Positions 7,701-17,800 of a stretch of DNA of 64,000 nt are shown piece after piece; within the stretch, counting starts at the first letter, position 1; every line of letters starts with the position of its first letter. The DNA comes from an uncultured Bacteroides sp. (GTDB taxonomy: Bacteria > Bacteroidota > Bacteroidia > Bacteroidales > Bacteroidaceae), in contig CASENS010000052.1 in assembly GCA_949289345.1 (NCBI GenBank), positions 1 through 64,000 of the forward strand, in the 5' to 3' direction. Made by a program: the position numbers and the translations under genes. Below the pieces are notes generated by a model, which was given only the letters and a program-made list of their open reading frames with translations, was not told the DNA's origin and did not search any database.

Positions 7701-9305
7701 TCTCCCCGGTATCAGTCTCCGGTCACCTTTGAAGAGCTCGCGTACTTTCTCATCGGGGTCTGTATCATTATATTGTTGTTGTGTCTGGTGGAGCAGTTCT
7801 ATCAGTTCGGCCTGTTTGCCAGCATATTCGGGACGCCCGTAAACGTTAGTCAACTCGTGCGGGTCGTTGGTCAGGTCATACATTTCCCATTCGTCCACGT
7901 CGTTGTAGAAATGTATCAGTTTGAAGTCCTTCGTACGGATGCCGTAATGGCGTTTCACGGAATGTTCGGCCGGATATTCGTAATAGTGGTAATAGGCGGC
8001 CTTACGCCAGTCGGCAGGTTCGGCGCCTTCGTTTGTCAGGACGGGTTTCAGCGAACGGCCTTGTATGTCATCGGGTATTTCCACACCGGCGAAATCGAGG
8101 AAGGTAGGAGCAAAATCCACGTTCATGGCAATGGCGTCGGACACGCTGCCCGCTTTGATAGCCTTTGGATAGCGGATGACGAGCGGCATGCGCTGGCATT
8201 CCTCGTACATAAAACGTTTGTCGAACCACCCATGTTCACCCAGGAAAAAGCCTTGGTCGGAGGTGTAGACAATAATCGTATTGTCCAGTTCGCCGGTTTT
8301 CTCGAGGTAGTCCAGCAGACGTCCTATGTTTTCGTCCACGGCTACGACAGTGGCCAAATAGTCACGCATGTACTGCTGGTATTTCCAGCTGACCAGTTCT
8401 TTGCCTTTTAGTTTGCCGCTGCGATATTCGGCAATCCGCGGAGCGTAAACGGAGTCCCACTTGGCCTGTACATCACGCGGCATACGTTTGTATACTTGGT
8501 ATAAACGGTTGGTGGTGTCGGCCAGCATCTCCTCGCGGGTCAGCAGTTTTAAGTCCCAATCTTCTGTCATCGTGTGGGCAATGGACATGTCCTGCGTACG
8601 TGCTGCTGTACCACGTCCCTCATAGTTGTCAAACAGCGTGGCCGGTTCGGGAAACTCTGTATGGTTGAACATGCCCAAGTGACGCGGAGCGGGCATCCAG
8701 TTGCGGTGGGGCGCTTTCTGGTGATACATCATGCAGAAAGGCTTGCTTTTGTCGCGGTGTTCCAAGTATGCGATGGCTTTGTCGGTTACCACGTCCGTCA
8801 CGTAACCTTTTTCCTGTATGTGCCGGCCGTTCTCTATGAAGTCCGGGTCGTAGTAGTCGCCTTGTTCGTGCTGGCCGCTGAGGATGCACCAATAGTCAAA
8901 TCCTTGCGGTTCGCTGATAAGGTGCCACTTGCCGATGACGGAGGTTTCGTATCCAGCCTCGCGCAGTAACTTGGGAAATGTCTGTTGGCTGCCGTCAAAG
9001 GTGCTGGCGTTGTCCGTAAATCCATTTACATGACTGAATTTTCCCGTCAGTATGCAGGCACGCGAGGGACCGGACAAGGCGTTCACTGCGAAACAGCGGT
9101 CCATGCGGATGCCTTCGGCTGCTATGCGGTCCATATTGGGTGTCTGGATAAGTCGTCCGCCGTAGCATGACATGGCCTGTGTGGTGTGGTCGTCTGTCAT
9201 CATAAAGATGATGTTCGGCCGTTTCGCCTCTTCTTGCGGTTGCTGGCAGGAGGCCATTCCCGCCGCAGCCAGAGGCAGACAGAATAAAGAGAGTCGGTTT
9301 ATCAT
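7698..9305 (-). CDS. Ser-type S1 sulfatase, likely GlcNAc/GlcNS-6-O-sulfatase (S1_11-like)
   Basis: This 535-residue lipoprotein (lipobox MASC20) begins its catalytic domain with RPNIIFMMTDDHT at 29-41. The formylglycine motif is S78-G-P-S-R82. YTSDQGFFLGEHGWFDK is the second metal and substrate site, and the C-terminal part holds WEMYDLTNDPHEL. The NALSGPSRACILTGKF and ERR-like overall pattern closely resembles my recollection of the S1_11 6-O-sulfatases of heparan loci such as BT4656, and it lies next to heparinase III and GH88 as those do. Linkage specificity is inference. It depends on a maturase not in this window. Palindromic elements flank the gene on both sides. Confidence 0.88.
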   Translation of the reverse strand: MINRLSLFCLPLAAAGMASCQQPQEEAKRPNIIFMMTDDHTTQAMSCYGGRLIQTPNMDRIAAEGIRMDRCFAVNALSGPSRACILTGKFSHVNGFTDNASTFDGSQQTFPKLLREAGYETSVIGKWHLISEPQGFDYWCILSGQHEQGDYYDPDFIENGRHIQEKGYVTDVVTDKAIAYLEHRDKSKPFCMMYHQKAPHRNWMPAPRHLGMFNHTEFPEPATLFDNYEGRGTAARTQDMSIAHTMTEDWDLKLLTREEMLADTTNRLYQVYKRMPRDVQAKWDSVYAPRIAEYRSGKLKGKELVSWKYQQYMRDYLATVVAVDENIGRLLDYLEKTGELDNTIIVYTSDQGFFLGEHGWFDKRFMYEECQRMPLVIRYPKAIKAGSVSDAIAMNVDFAPTFLDFAGVEIPDDIQGRSLKPVLTNEGAEPADWRKAAYYHYYEYPAEHSVKRHYGIRTKDFKLIHFYNDVDEWEMYDLTNDPHELTNVYGRPEYAGKQAELIELLHQTQQQYNDTDPDEKVRELFKGDRRLIPGR

Positions 9306-9342
9306 AAAAAGACGAAGTTATAATGTGGTTACACCATGCTAT

Positions 9343-9455
9343 AAATGGGAATTTAGCTCCCACCAGACCTCCCCCCGTGGGGGAGGCTTTGAATACTAAG
9401 TAGAATACAATAGCTCTCCCACGGGGAGTTGAGGGGGCTTCTAATTTATCATTTA
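9343..9455. repeat. ~115-base palindromic element, copy B
   Basis: This copy is nearly identical to copy A (7586-7700), with the same two hairpins and linker TTTGAATACTAAGTAGAATA. It also ends at the stop codon of the next gene, heparinase III. The second hairpin is shorter by two bases (CTCTCCCACGGGGAG). Confidence 0.9.
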
Positions 9456-11456
9456 TTTCTTAATCACCGCTTCCAGCAGGCGTTTCCGGCCGTTTACGCT
9501 GACCTCTACCTTTACGCCTTGTTCATCGAACGTCTTGTTTTTGAATTTGGCTTTCAGTTCAGGATATGCGGCGGTATCTTTCACCGGATAAATCACTGTG
9601 ATGTAACGCACGGGTTTGGCGTTCTTCTTCTCTGCGTTGAATGCTACCGATGTACGCGGCACACGTTTGCGGTAGGCAGTGGAGCGCCAGCCTTCTTCCT
9701 GCGTCATGGATGCTTTCAGCTCGGGGAAGCACTGCAGTTTCACGTTGCTTGCGCCTTCATAGGCGGTGGTCAAGGCGTTGTGTCCGGCGTCTGTGTTCAC
9801 AGTACCTTCGCACAGGTGGTAGTTCAGGTTTACGGTTCCCGTAGCTTCGCCCACAGCTTCATCCACAATGACATAGTACGTCCCGTCTACGAAGAACACC
9901 GTACGGCGGTGTTTCAGATTTTGGTAGCTGGGGTTCTCAGTAACAAGTGTCTGTACTTCACCTTCCGGTTGCCACAGGAGGGTGACAGATTCCGTCGTCT
10001 CCAGTGTCTTGCCGTCCAGTGTCAGCGTGTTGTGCGATTTAGTGCGGCGGAACCAGTTGCGCAGCTTCATCACTTCTTCATCACCGGCATAAACGTACGA
10101 GCCGCTGTCGGGGAACAGGTTGCGTCCGTTGAACCACAGTTCGAAAGTTCCGTTATCCGGCTGGCAGTGCCATTCACCTTTGGGACCGGCTTTCACTACC
10201 ATGACATTGGCTCCTGTGTCCCATCCCGTACGGAAGGTAAAGAAACCGCTGGCTGTGGCTCCGTGGCTCAGATAGGGCAGGGGAGCGCCCTCACGTCCTT
10301 CGGTGGCATACCAGCGTATCCATTCGCAGTCGGGGAACAGTTTCAGCCATGCTTTGTAGTTGTTTATCTCGTCGGTGCGTTCGCCCAGTTTGGCGTCGCT
10401 GAAGCAAGGGTTCGTATAGTCCGGAAAACAGATGTTGGCGTAGAACTCGATCATCTTCTTAATGGTTTCTACGTACTCTGCCGGAAGCTCGCTGCGGAAC
10501 CCGTTGGCATCGGCCATACGGAGCGCCTGGCAGAAGATGTTGATGGCCGCCAGGTGGTAGTGCGGATCCAGTTCATATTGTCCGCCGTCGGCGTACACTT
10601 GTTTCTTGATTTCACGGTTCAGGATGCTGATTCCGCTTTCACGCCATGTCTTCGCTTCCTTAAACTCCGGGAAGAAAGCGCCCGCATATACCATGCGCTG
10701 CGCTTCGAACAGCAGATGGTTACCCTGGTCGGAGTAATTTTTCAGGATAAACGCTGCATGGCGGTGGTAATTCACCAAGAATTCTGTAAGGAATTCCGGT
10801 GTGAAGGCGGGAGACACGACAAACAGCAGGAACTGGCGTGTCTGGTCCTGCAGGCGGTTGCTTACCTCCAGCGGACGCCAGGCAAAGCGGGCATTTTCGT
10901 TCGTGGCGCGTACTTCGCCGGCGCTGCCTTGTTCAAACTCTTCCTTGGTGACCGGCACAAGCGGGTTTTTCTTAATCCAATCCATGTATTGGTACACCCA
11001 TTCCTTGGCGTATTTCTCGTCACCGGACAGGCGATAAGCTTTTCCCATTGGGGTGAACCATTTGTGGCGGTGCAGCTGCCAGCGCAGTTCGTTGTCCTGT
11101 ACGGGCCAGTATTCCCAGTTGATGTCTTTGCCGTAGTTAAAAGAAGGCTGGTAGCCGTAATGCACGAAGAAGGTGTGTTCCAAAGCGTCGTCCGCCCATT
11201 TTTGTTCTTCTTCGGATAGTTTCAGGTGATTCACATCTATGTCCGGCTGTACCACTCCTGTGCGGTGGCGGTAGTAATCCAATAGAGCCACGGCGGCACT
11301 GTCCCATTTTTGTTCCTCACAAGCTGTTTTCACTTGTTCCAGTCCCGGGCGTTCCAAGTCCAGCAGGCCGAATACTTCCTTTTGCAACTGTTGGGCGCAG
11401 GCGGTAGAGGCCGCCAGCAGGCAAAAGATGCCTAAAACAGATTTTTTTATTTTCAT
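9453..11456 (-). CDS. hepC: Heparinase III-type heparan sulfate lyase (PL12)
   Basis: This 667-residue secreted enzyme (signal MKIKKSVLGIFCLLAAS..ACAQ) should cleave low-sulfated heparan sulfate by beta-elimination, leaving 4,5-unsaturated uronate ends. The N-terminal ~350 residues form an alpha toroid with the active-site elements GNH247 (in SDQGNHLLFEAQRM) and Y300-H301 (in LDPHYHLAA). The C-terminal beta-sandwich holds GEWHCQPDNGTFELW and HNTLTLDG. Length and both domains match PL12 heparinase III of Pedobacter and Bacteroides. It stands 35 bases downstream of the GH88 gene, so the two are probably co-transcribed. The symbol follows the Pedobacter name; the HS preference is from family knowledge. 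Confidence 0.9.
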   Translation of the reverse strand: MKIKKSVLGIFCLLAASTACAQQLQKEVFGLLDLERPGLEQVKTACEEQKWDSAAVALLDYYRHRTGVVQPDIDVNHLKLSEEEQKWADDALEHTFFVHYGYQPSFNYGKDINWEYWPVQDNELRWQLHRHKWFTPMGKAYRLSGDEKYAKEWVYQYMDWIKKNPLVPVTKEEFEQGSAGEVRATNENARFAWRPLEVSNRLQDQTRQFLLFVVSPAFTPEFLTEFLVNYHRHAAFILKNYSDQGNHLLFEAQRMVYAGAFFPEFKEAKTWRESGISILNREIKKQVYADGGQYELDPHYHLAAINIFCQALRMADANGFRSELPAEYVETIKKMIEFYANICFPDYTNPCFSDAKLGERTDEINNYKAWLKLFPDCEWIRWYATEGREGAPLPYLSHGATASGFFTFRTGWDTGANVMVVKAGPKGEWHCQPDNGTFELWFNGRNLFPDSGSYVYAGDEEVMKLRNWFRRTKSHNTLTLDGKTLETTESVTLLWQPEGEVQTLVTENPSYQNLKHRRTVFFVDGTYYVIVDEAVGEATGTVNLNYHLCEGTVNTDAGHNALTTAYEGASNVKLQCFPELKASMTQEEGWRSTAYRKRVPRTSVAFNAEKKNAKPVRYITVIYPVKDTAAYPELKAKFKNKTFDEQGVKVEVSVNGRKRLLEAVIKK

Positions 11457-11491
11457 GGTTTGTATGGTTTATAAAGTTGAAATACCCGTTT

Positions 11492-12778
11492 TTATAATTC
11501 TCCGTATTGTATTCCTTTCACTTTCATGTAGCGTTCCAACGCTTCCAGGTAGTAATAGTCGGCGTAGTTGATGGGGGTGTCAATTTCCGAACCGTTGGGC
11601 AGCGAGCCGGTGGAATGCTTCAGGATGAAACCTTGGTTTTCGCCCGGTTGTGCCAGGTAGGCAGGCGATGACAGGTTCTTCAGCAGCCGTTCGGCGTAGT
11701 CAAAGTAAGCTTGTCCGTTTTCGGCAAGTGTACTCAGCTCGATGAGTGCGGAAGCGGTTACTGAGGCCGCCGAGGCATCGCGTGGAGTCTGCGGAGAGTC
11801 GGGCGCGTTGTAGTCCCACAAGGGGATGGAGTCGTTGGTGCTGACAGTCTTCATGATGTAGCCGGCTATGTTTTGGGCTTGTTCCAGGTATTTGGGATCC
11901 TTTGTTTCGCGATAGCACGAAGTATATCCGTACACAGCCCATGCTTGTCCGCGCGCCCACGATGAATCGTCATTCTTGCCTTGATGGGTGCATTTCAGTT
12001 CCACCGTACCGTCATTGTTGTAGCTTACTACGTGCCAGGATGAGTAGTCCGGGCGGAAGTGGTTCTTCATGGTGGTGTCAGCATGTTTCAAGGCAATGTC
12101 TTTGTAGCGCTCATCGCCCGTCAAATGATACACGTAGAACAGTAAGTCCAAATTCATCATGTTGTCAATGATAACCGGGAAATTCCATCGTCCGAAGTCC
12201 CACGAGCGTATGCATCCTATCTGCGGGTCGAAGCGTCCGCACAGGTTGTCGGCAGTTTGTATCAAGGCTTGGCGTGCGCTGTCGGCGGATGCCGTGCGGT
12301 AGGCGTTTCCGTAGCTGCAGTTCATCATGAAGCCTATGTCGTGCGTTCCTTTGTACTCGCGCAGCGGATAGAGATAGTTGGTGAAGCGTATGGCATCTTG
12401 TTCCAGTTGTTTGTCGCCTGTCAGACGGTAGGCCAGCCACAGGTTGCCGGGAAAGAAACCGCTGGTCCAGTCATAGATGGAGAAGCAGTAGCGCCGGGTA
12501 CCTAAGGTTGCAGTCACCGGTTTCACGCGTAGGGAGTCACGGAATGTGGATGGGTCTCGTTCCAGCTGGTTGCAAAGGAAATCCATCTCATAGCCAGTCC
12601 AGATGGAGCGTGGCAGCAGCACCGTGTCATTCACTTCGTCTGCTGTGGCTTTCAACTGAGTGGCCGATACGTTGAGAGCGTGTTTCAGCCATCCATAGTC
12701 ATCTCCTTTCTGTGGAGAAGAGCAGCTTGCCAGTCCGATGCCTATGGCTGCTCCGCATAGTAAAATCAGTTTGTTCAT
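11492..12778 (-). CDS. GH88 unsaturated glucuronyl hydrolase, lipoprotein
   Basis: This 428-residue enzyme should remove the 4,5-unsaturated uronate from the non-reducing end of lyase products by hydrating the double bond. I chose the ATG at 12778 because it begins a lipoprotein signal (MNKLILLCGAAIGIGLASC19) and a TACATTTGT promoter element lies 28 bases upstream; a longer frame to 12868 adds 30 residues that would include the promoter. Conserved acids are D103 (YDWTSGF), D147 (HDIGF) and D205 (PVIID). The length and alpha toroid pattern fit GH88. It lies downstream of SusD past a terminator, and 35 bases upstream of heparinase III. Confidence 0.92.
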   Translation of the reverse strand: MNKLILLCGAAIGIGLASCSSPQKGDDYGWLKHALNVSATQLKATADEVNDTVLLPRSIWTGYEMDFLCNQLERDPSTFRDSLRVKPVTATLGTRRYCFSIYDWTSGFFPGNLWLAYRLTGDKQLEQDAIRFTNYLYPLREYKGTHDIGFMMNCSYGNAYRTASADSARQALIQTADNLCGRFDPQIGCIRSWDFGRWNFPVIIDNMMNLDLLFYVYHLTGDERYKDIALKHADTTMKNHFRPDYSSWHVVSYNNDGTVELKCTHQGKNDDSSWARGQAWAVYGYTSCYRETKDPKYLEQAQNIAGYIMKTVSTNDSIPLWDYNAPDSPQTPRDASAASVTASALIELSTLAENGQAYFDYAERLLKNLSSPAYLAQPGENQGFILKHSTGSLPNGSEIDTPINYADYYYLEALERYMKVKGIQYGEL

Positions 12779-12805
12779 ATAAAAATTCTTTTTGTTCAAC
12801 AGGTA

Positions 12806-12813
12806 CAAATGTA
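12806..12813 (-). promoter_or_regulatory. Bacteroides -7 element before GH88-heparinase III
   Basis: The minus strand reads TACATTTG followed by T (TAnnTTTGY), 28 bases before the GH88 ATG and downstream of the terminator at 12928-12970. This suggests an independent promoter for the enzyme genes. No -33 TTTG was seen. Confidence 0.5.
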
Positions 12814-12927
12814 ATGATAAAATGCCGGGAACGGATGTGTTTCTGTAGAGAAGGACTGTATATATCATACAGAGTTATAGCAATTTTGTTGAAAAAGCGT
12901 ATGCTATTGTCTTTACAGGGCATTTTA

Positions 12928-12970
12928 ATAAAAATCCCGGGACTCCCCTTCATGCAGAAAGCCCCGGGAT
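12928..12970 (-). terminator. Intrinsic terminator after susD
   Basis: On the minus strand ATCCCGGGGC and GTCCCGGGAT pair as an 8-base GC-rich stem around a loop of about 20 bases, which can pair further, directly followed by TTTTTATT. It lies 55 bases past the SusD stop codon. Confidence 0.75.
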
Positions 12971-13024
12971 GTGCGTTTTAAACAGTTACGTGAAAACGAA
13001 TCTTTTTACCTGACATCCTACTCA

Positions 13025-14788
13025 TTATTCATAACCCGGATTGTTCTGATTGTTTAATGCAGAGTTCGTCTGTATTTCAGTCAATGGTATAGGGAATAAT
13101 TCGTGTTTACCCGTCTGGAAGTTACGGCCTGCGATGTAGTTGGAATTAGCCCATGTGTTACCGTTCCAATTAGCCCGGGCATCATCCGTGATGTGTTCGT
13201 TTGGTCCGGGAACCCATGTTGCGATGTAATTCTGTGCGGCTTGCAGAGACTCAGCCAATACACCCCAACGGAGCAGGTCGTACTTGCGCATACCTTCGTA
13301 GCAAAGTTCAAATGCGCGCTCCCAATACAATGCTGTGCGGAATTTGCCGGCATCGTCACCATCAGCAATGAAGTCCAGATTGTAAACTTTGGGAGCTTTA
13401 TAGAATTCAGCATAATTGGCGGAAGTCACCGGGGTAGCTCCTGAACGTGTACGTACGGAGTTCAACAGCGTCCATGCTTGTGCCGTATTGCCTGTCTCAT
13501 TATAAGCTTCGGCTGCCATCAGAACAGCGTCAGCATAACGTAACGGACAGTAGTTGATGCCTGTATGGTTAGGATCGACAAAGCTTTGCTCCGTCCATTC
13601 ACGGCGCCATTTGCCTGGATAACGATACAGGTTCTTGGCAATTTCGTTGCATGTGTAGGAGATGGTCTGGTTGCCATTGTCATCCAGTTTATACGCATAG
13701 TCTACAAAGTTCACGTCACGGCGTATGTCTTTTTCGCTACCGTCAGCGTTTGATTCGTAGAATTCGCCCCAATAAGGCAACACCGTAAAGAAGGCATTGG
13801 CACGTCCCCAGTTGGTCGTTCCTGCATTGCCGCTGGGCGCATCCATCAAAGGACCGTTGTATGTACCCCAATATCCGGCATTGTCTTTTTCGCCGTTATT
13901 CGGTTCAAAAGCGATTTCCCACAGGCTTTCCTGGTTGTCAAGCACCAATTGGGAGTAGTTCTTGAACAGTTGTTCATATCCGCCGTTGTAGAAATTGTGT
14001 TCGCCTTCAGACTGCAGAGCTTCCCATTCGTCAATCACTGCATTGAAGTAGTTTTGGCGTGTAGCTTCATCCGGGCGGGTTAATGTCCCGCTTTCACAAT
14101 CCAGACTGTAACCGGCACGCTGCAGATACACACGCATCAATAAAGCATGCGCGGCGCCGCGGCAGGGCGATTCTGAGGTTACCGCCGTACGTGACGGCAA
14201 GTGCGTCTTGGCAAAATTCAAATCCTCTATCATTTGGTCGTAAATCAGTTCCCGGTCTGTACGCGGTTTGTAAGCCGAACCATAGGTATTCGTGTAGTCC
14301 GTAGTAAAGGGTGCGTCACCCCAGAAACGTACCAGGTCGAAAGCCAGGAACGCACGCAGGAAACGAGCCTCGGCCGCATATTGCTGTAATGTAGTGTTGT
14401 CCGCATATCCTTCCATGCCTTCTATACCCGTGATGGCTAAGTTGGCGCGGTCCAATCCTTGGTAGAGATATTGCCATACGGACAAAATCCATGTGTTGGA
14501 TGAGGTCACTTGATAATGTGAAATGTCACGGCGTGTACCGTCGGCTCCCACACCACGTACCATAAACATATCATCGGCGCTCCAGAACGGCATTACATAT
14601 TGGCCGTAATAACCTTCAGTTTCGATGCAGTCATAAATACCTACCACGGACATCTGTGCCTTTTCCTCTGTGGTGAAATAATTTCCCATGTCATAGTAGG
14701 AATCGGGGTGCTCCGTCAAGTCACACGAAGCAAAATTGCCTGCCATTAAAGTGCATAACGCACCTACTATAAATTTGTTTCTTTTCAT
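13025..14788 (-). CDS. SusD/RagB-type glycan-binding lipoprotein
   Basis: This 587-residue outer-membrane lipoprotein (MKRNKFIVGALCTLMAGNFASC22) is a SusD homologue: a helical TPR-type N-terminal half, an inserted glycan-binding region, and the usual C-terminal ending with YNPLRYADAVLMAAEAYN-like and LYWERAFELCYEGMRKYDLLRW patterns (visible as INYCPLRYADAVLMAAEAYN). It should cap the SusC pore and bind the oligosaccharide. It starts 26 bases after the SusC stop, so the pair is one transcript. By its neighbours the ligand is heparin or heparan sulfate fragments; the sequence alone does not show this. Confidence 0.93.
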   Translation of the reverse strand: MKRNKFIVGALCTLMAGNFASCDLTEHPDSYYDMGNYFTTEEKAQMSVVGIYDCIETEGYYGQYVMPFWSADDMFMVRGVGADGTRRDISHYQVTSSNTWILSVWQYLYQGLDRANLAITGIEGMEGYADNTTLQQYAAEARFLRAFLAFDLVRFWGDAPFTTDYTNTYGSAYKPRTDRELIYDQMIEDLNFAKTHLPSRTAVTSESPCRGAAHALLMRVYLQRAGYSLDCESGTLTRPDEATRQNYFNAVIDEWEALQSEGEHNFYNGGYEQLFKNYSQLVLDNQESLWEIAFEPNNGEKDNAGYWGTYNGPLMDAPSGNAGTTNWGRANAFFTVLPYWGEFYESNADGSEKDIRRDVNFVDYAYKLDDNGNQTISYTCNEIAKNLYRYPGKWRREWTEQSFVDPNHTGINYCPLRYADAVLMAAEAYNETGNTAQAWTLLNSVRTRSGATPVTSANYAEFYKAPKVYNLDFIADGDDAGKFRTALYWERAFELCYEGMRKYDLLRWGVLAESLQAAQNYIATWVPGPNEHITDDARANWNGNTWANSNYIAGRNFQTGKHELFPIPLTEIQTNSALNNQNNPGYE

Positions 14789-14814
14789 TGCATTTCCTTT
14801 TTTAAGATTAAGAT

Positions 14815-17800
14815 TTAGAATGCCACATTCACACCAAATACAAACGAACGGCTCTTCGGATAAGCACCAAAGTCTACGCCCGGTGTCAGTTGGCTGCTCA
14901 TGGTAGATACTTCGGGGTCATAACCTGTATAAGGTGTCCATGTCAACAGGTTGTTGCCGGTGGCATATACACGGAGTTTGGTCAGACCGATTTTGCTGAT
15001 GAGCTGTTTGGGGAATGTGTAACCCAGCGTGATGTTACTTAACTTCAAGTAGGAAGCATCCTCCACGCCCCATGAGTGAATATACATGTTGTTCGAACCG
15101 TTATCACCAAAAGAAGCGATGGTCTTTCCTTGGTTCATTGCTGCCAGTTCGGTCAAGTCCGTTACCCATTCGCCGTTGGCGTTCATGTTTGTCCAGCGGT
15201 TGGCGGCATTGGCTACGGCCAGTACGTTCTTGTTGGTCAGCGCGGTTTTGGTATTTGTCAGTTTTGTAGCATTCAAAACGTCTGCGCCGAAGCTGTAAGT
15301 CAAGAAGATACTTAAGTCGAAGTTCTTCCATGTGAAGTTGTTGTTAATACCTCCGTAGAATTTGGGTGAGGCGTTACCAATAACGGTCTTGTCAGCTTCT
15401 GTAATCTCGTTGTCACCGTCCAAATCCTTGAATTTCCAATAACCTGGCTGAGCGTTACCGCGTTTCACTACGCCTTCTTTCAGCGTGTAAGAATCCGTGG
15501 CCGCATCATAACTGCTGAAATCTTCTGCAGTGTACAGACCTTCTGTTACATAACCGTAGAATTGTCCTAACGGCTGGCCTACGCCAATCTGGTGCGAAGC
15601 TCCTGCGCCGCTGTAACCAAAGTTTGCCAAATACAACTGTACGCTTTCACCGGTCAAGGCTTCTACGGTATTCTTGTTGTGTGAGAAAGTAACGGCGGTT
15701 GACCATGTGAAATCTTTGTTCGTGATGTTCACCGTGTTAATGGTCAAGTCAATACCCATATTCTTCGTTTCACCGGCATTCAGTACCATTGTCTGATAAC
15801 CGGAAGAGTAAGGAATACGTGCGTCCAGCAACAGGTTGCTGCTTCGGTTGATATAGAATTCCGGAGAAATGGTGATACGTTGGTCTAAGAAACCGAAGTC
15901 GATACCCAAGTTGAACGTCTTGTTGGCTTCCCATTTCAAGTCTTCGTTAGGAACCTGGTTGGATGCATATCCGGGCTTGGCGCCTTGAGCTTGAGCGGCG
16001 GTTACCGAACTCATGATGGCCAAACTTTGGTAACTGTCGATTCGGTTGTTACCGGCCAGACCATAACCTATACGCAGTTTTAAGTCGGAGAATATGTTCA
16101 AATCCTTAATGAATGCCTCTTCACCTAAACGCCAGGCGGCTGATACGGCGGGGAAGTAACCCCATTTGTTATTTGCGCCGAACTTTGACGAGCCATCGGC
16201 ACGGACTGATGCGGTAAGCAAATACTTATCCATCAAACTGTAGTTGGCACGCGCAAAGAAAGAGAGCAATTTGTTATCGTAGTTCACGCTACTGGTCGGA
16301 GTAGTCGGTGTACCCAGTGAAAGGTCTCCCAAACCTATATCGTCATTGGGGAACTGGTTGGCTCCTGCCGAGAAGCTGCGGTTCCATTGAGATACATATT
16401 CATGACCCAACATACCGGTGATGTCATGCTTGTCATTGCTCCAGTTATAAGTAAGTACGTTCGAATTCTGGAAACTTCCGTTCTCCATGTTTGTGATGCT
16501 ACCGTTGATGCTTGAACGTTTGGCAGTCATAGATTCTGCTCCGTAGAATACATCGTTACGACGGTTCTGGTAGCTCATACCTACTGTGGTACGGAATGTC
16601 AGTCCCTTCAACAACTTGATGGTGGCACCCGCATTGGCTTGGAATGTGTGCCACTCACGGTCATTAGTCTCTTCTGCTGCTGAAATCAACGGATTCTGCA
16701 TGACGTTACCGCTATCATCTGCAAAGAGCGGGTCTTCACCCTGCAACAGGTCGCGGTCATTTCCTTGGATACCGATGGTAGGACGATACTGCAAGATGTG
16801 CTGCATCTTGTTAAAGCGGTCGCCACCTTCTGAAGTACCCATACCCTCGACCTTGCGCTGGTCGTAGCTGATACGGGAGTTCACAGTCAGCCATTTGTTA
16901 ACTTCATGGTTCAAGTTGAACGAAATATTGTGTTTCTTCATTCCGCTGTACACCATGGCTCCTTCTTCATCATAGTATGAATATGCCAAACTGTAACTCA
17001 TCTTGTCCGTATTACCGGAAACGGCTACACGGTAGTTTTGTGTAACGGCTGTACGTCCCAAAGTCTCTTCCTGCCAATTCAGTCCTTCACGACCTACATA
17101 GTTTGCAGTAATGTCTCCGTAATTGCCGTAACGGCTGTTCCATCTGGGAATACCGTCCGCATCGTCACCTGTACGTATGCGCCACAATGTACGTTCATAA
17201 TCCAGCATAACGAATTCATACGGATCCAATACATCCAGCTTCTTGGCCAATGTCTTTACACCGGCATAAGCGTCGAATGTCACTGTGGCTTTACCCGTAC
17301 CTTTGCTACCGTTCTTTGTCGTAATAACTACTACACCGTTTGCACCACGTGCACCGTAAATAGCTGTTGCGGAAGCGTCTTTCAAAACGTCGATGGTTTC
17401 AATTTCTGCAGGGTCCAGGCTGGACATGCCGTCTTCGCTGGGGAAACCGTCAATAATATACAACGGTTCGTTGCTTTGTGTGATGGAGATACCGCCACGT
17501 ACACGGATTGAAACTGACGCACCCGGAGCACCTTCACTCTGCATGACTTGTACGCCGGCCATACGTCCGGCCAATGCCTGTGATACATCGCTGACTGGTA
17601 TTTTAGAGATTTCTGATGTACCGACCGAAGCGACAGAACCGGTCAAGTCGCGGCGTTTAACAGTCGCATAACCTACTGCAACGACCTCGTCCAGCAACAC
17701 GGCGTCTCCTTCTAAGGTTACATTAATTACATTCCGTCCGTTGACGGCCACTTCTTGGGACTTCATGCCCACATAAGAGAATACTAACACATCTTTCGAC

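Noticed and set aside
9429..11219. 596-codon open frame opposite the heparinase III gene
   Set aside because: The PL12 gene has full-length family identity on the minus strand; the opposite frame shows only shadow composition.
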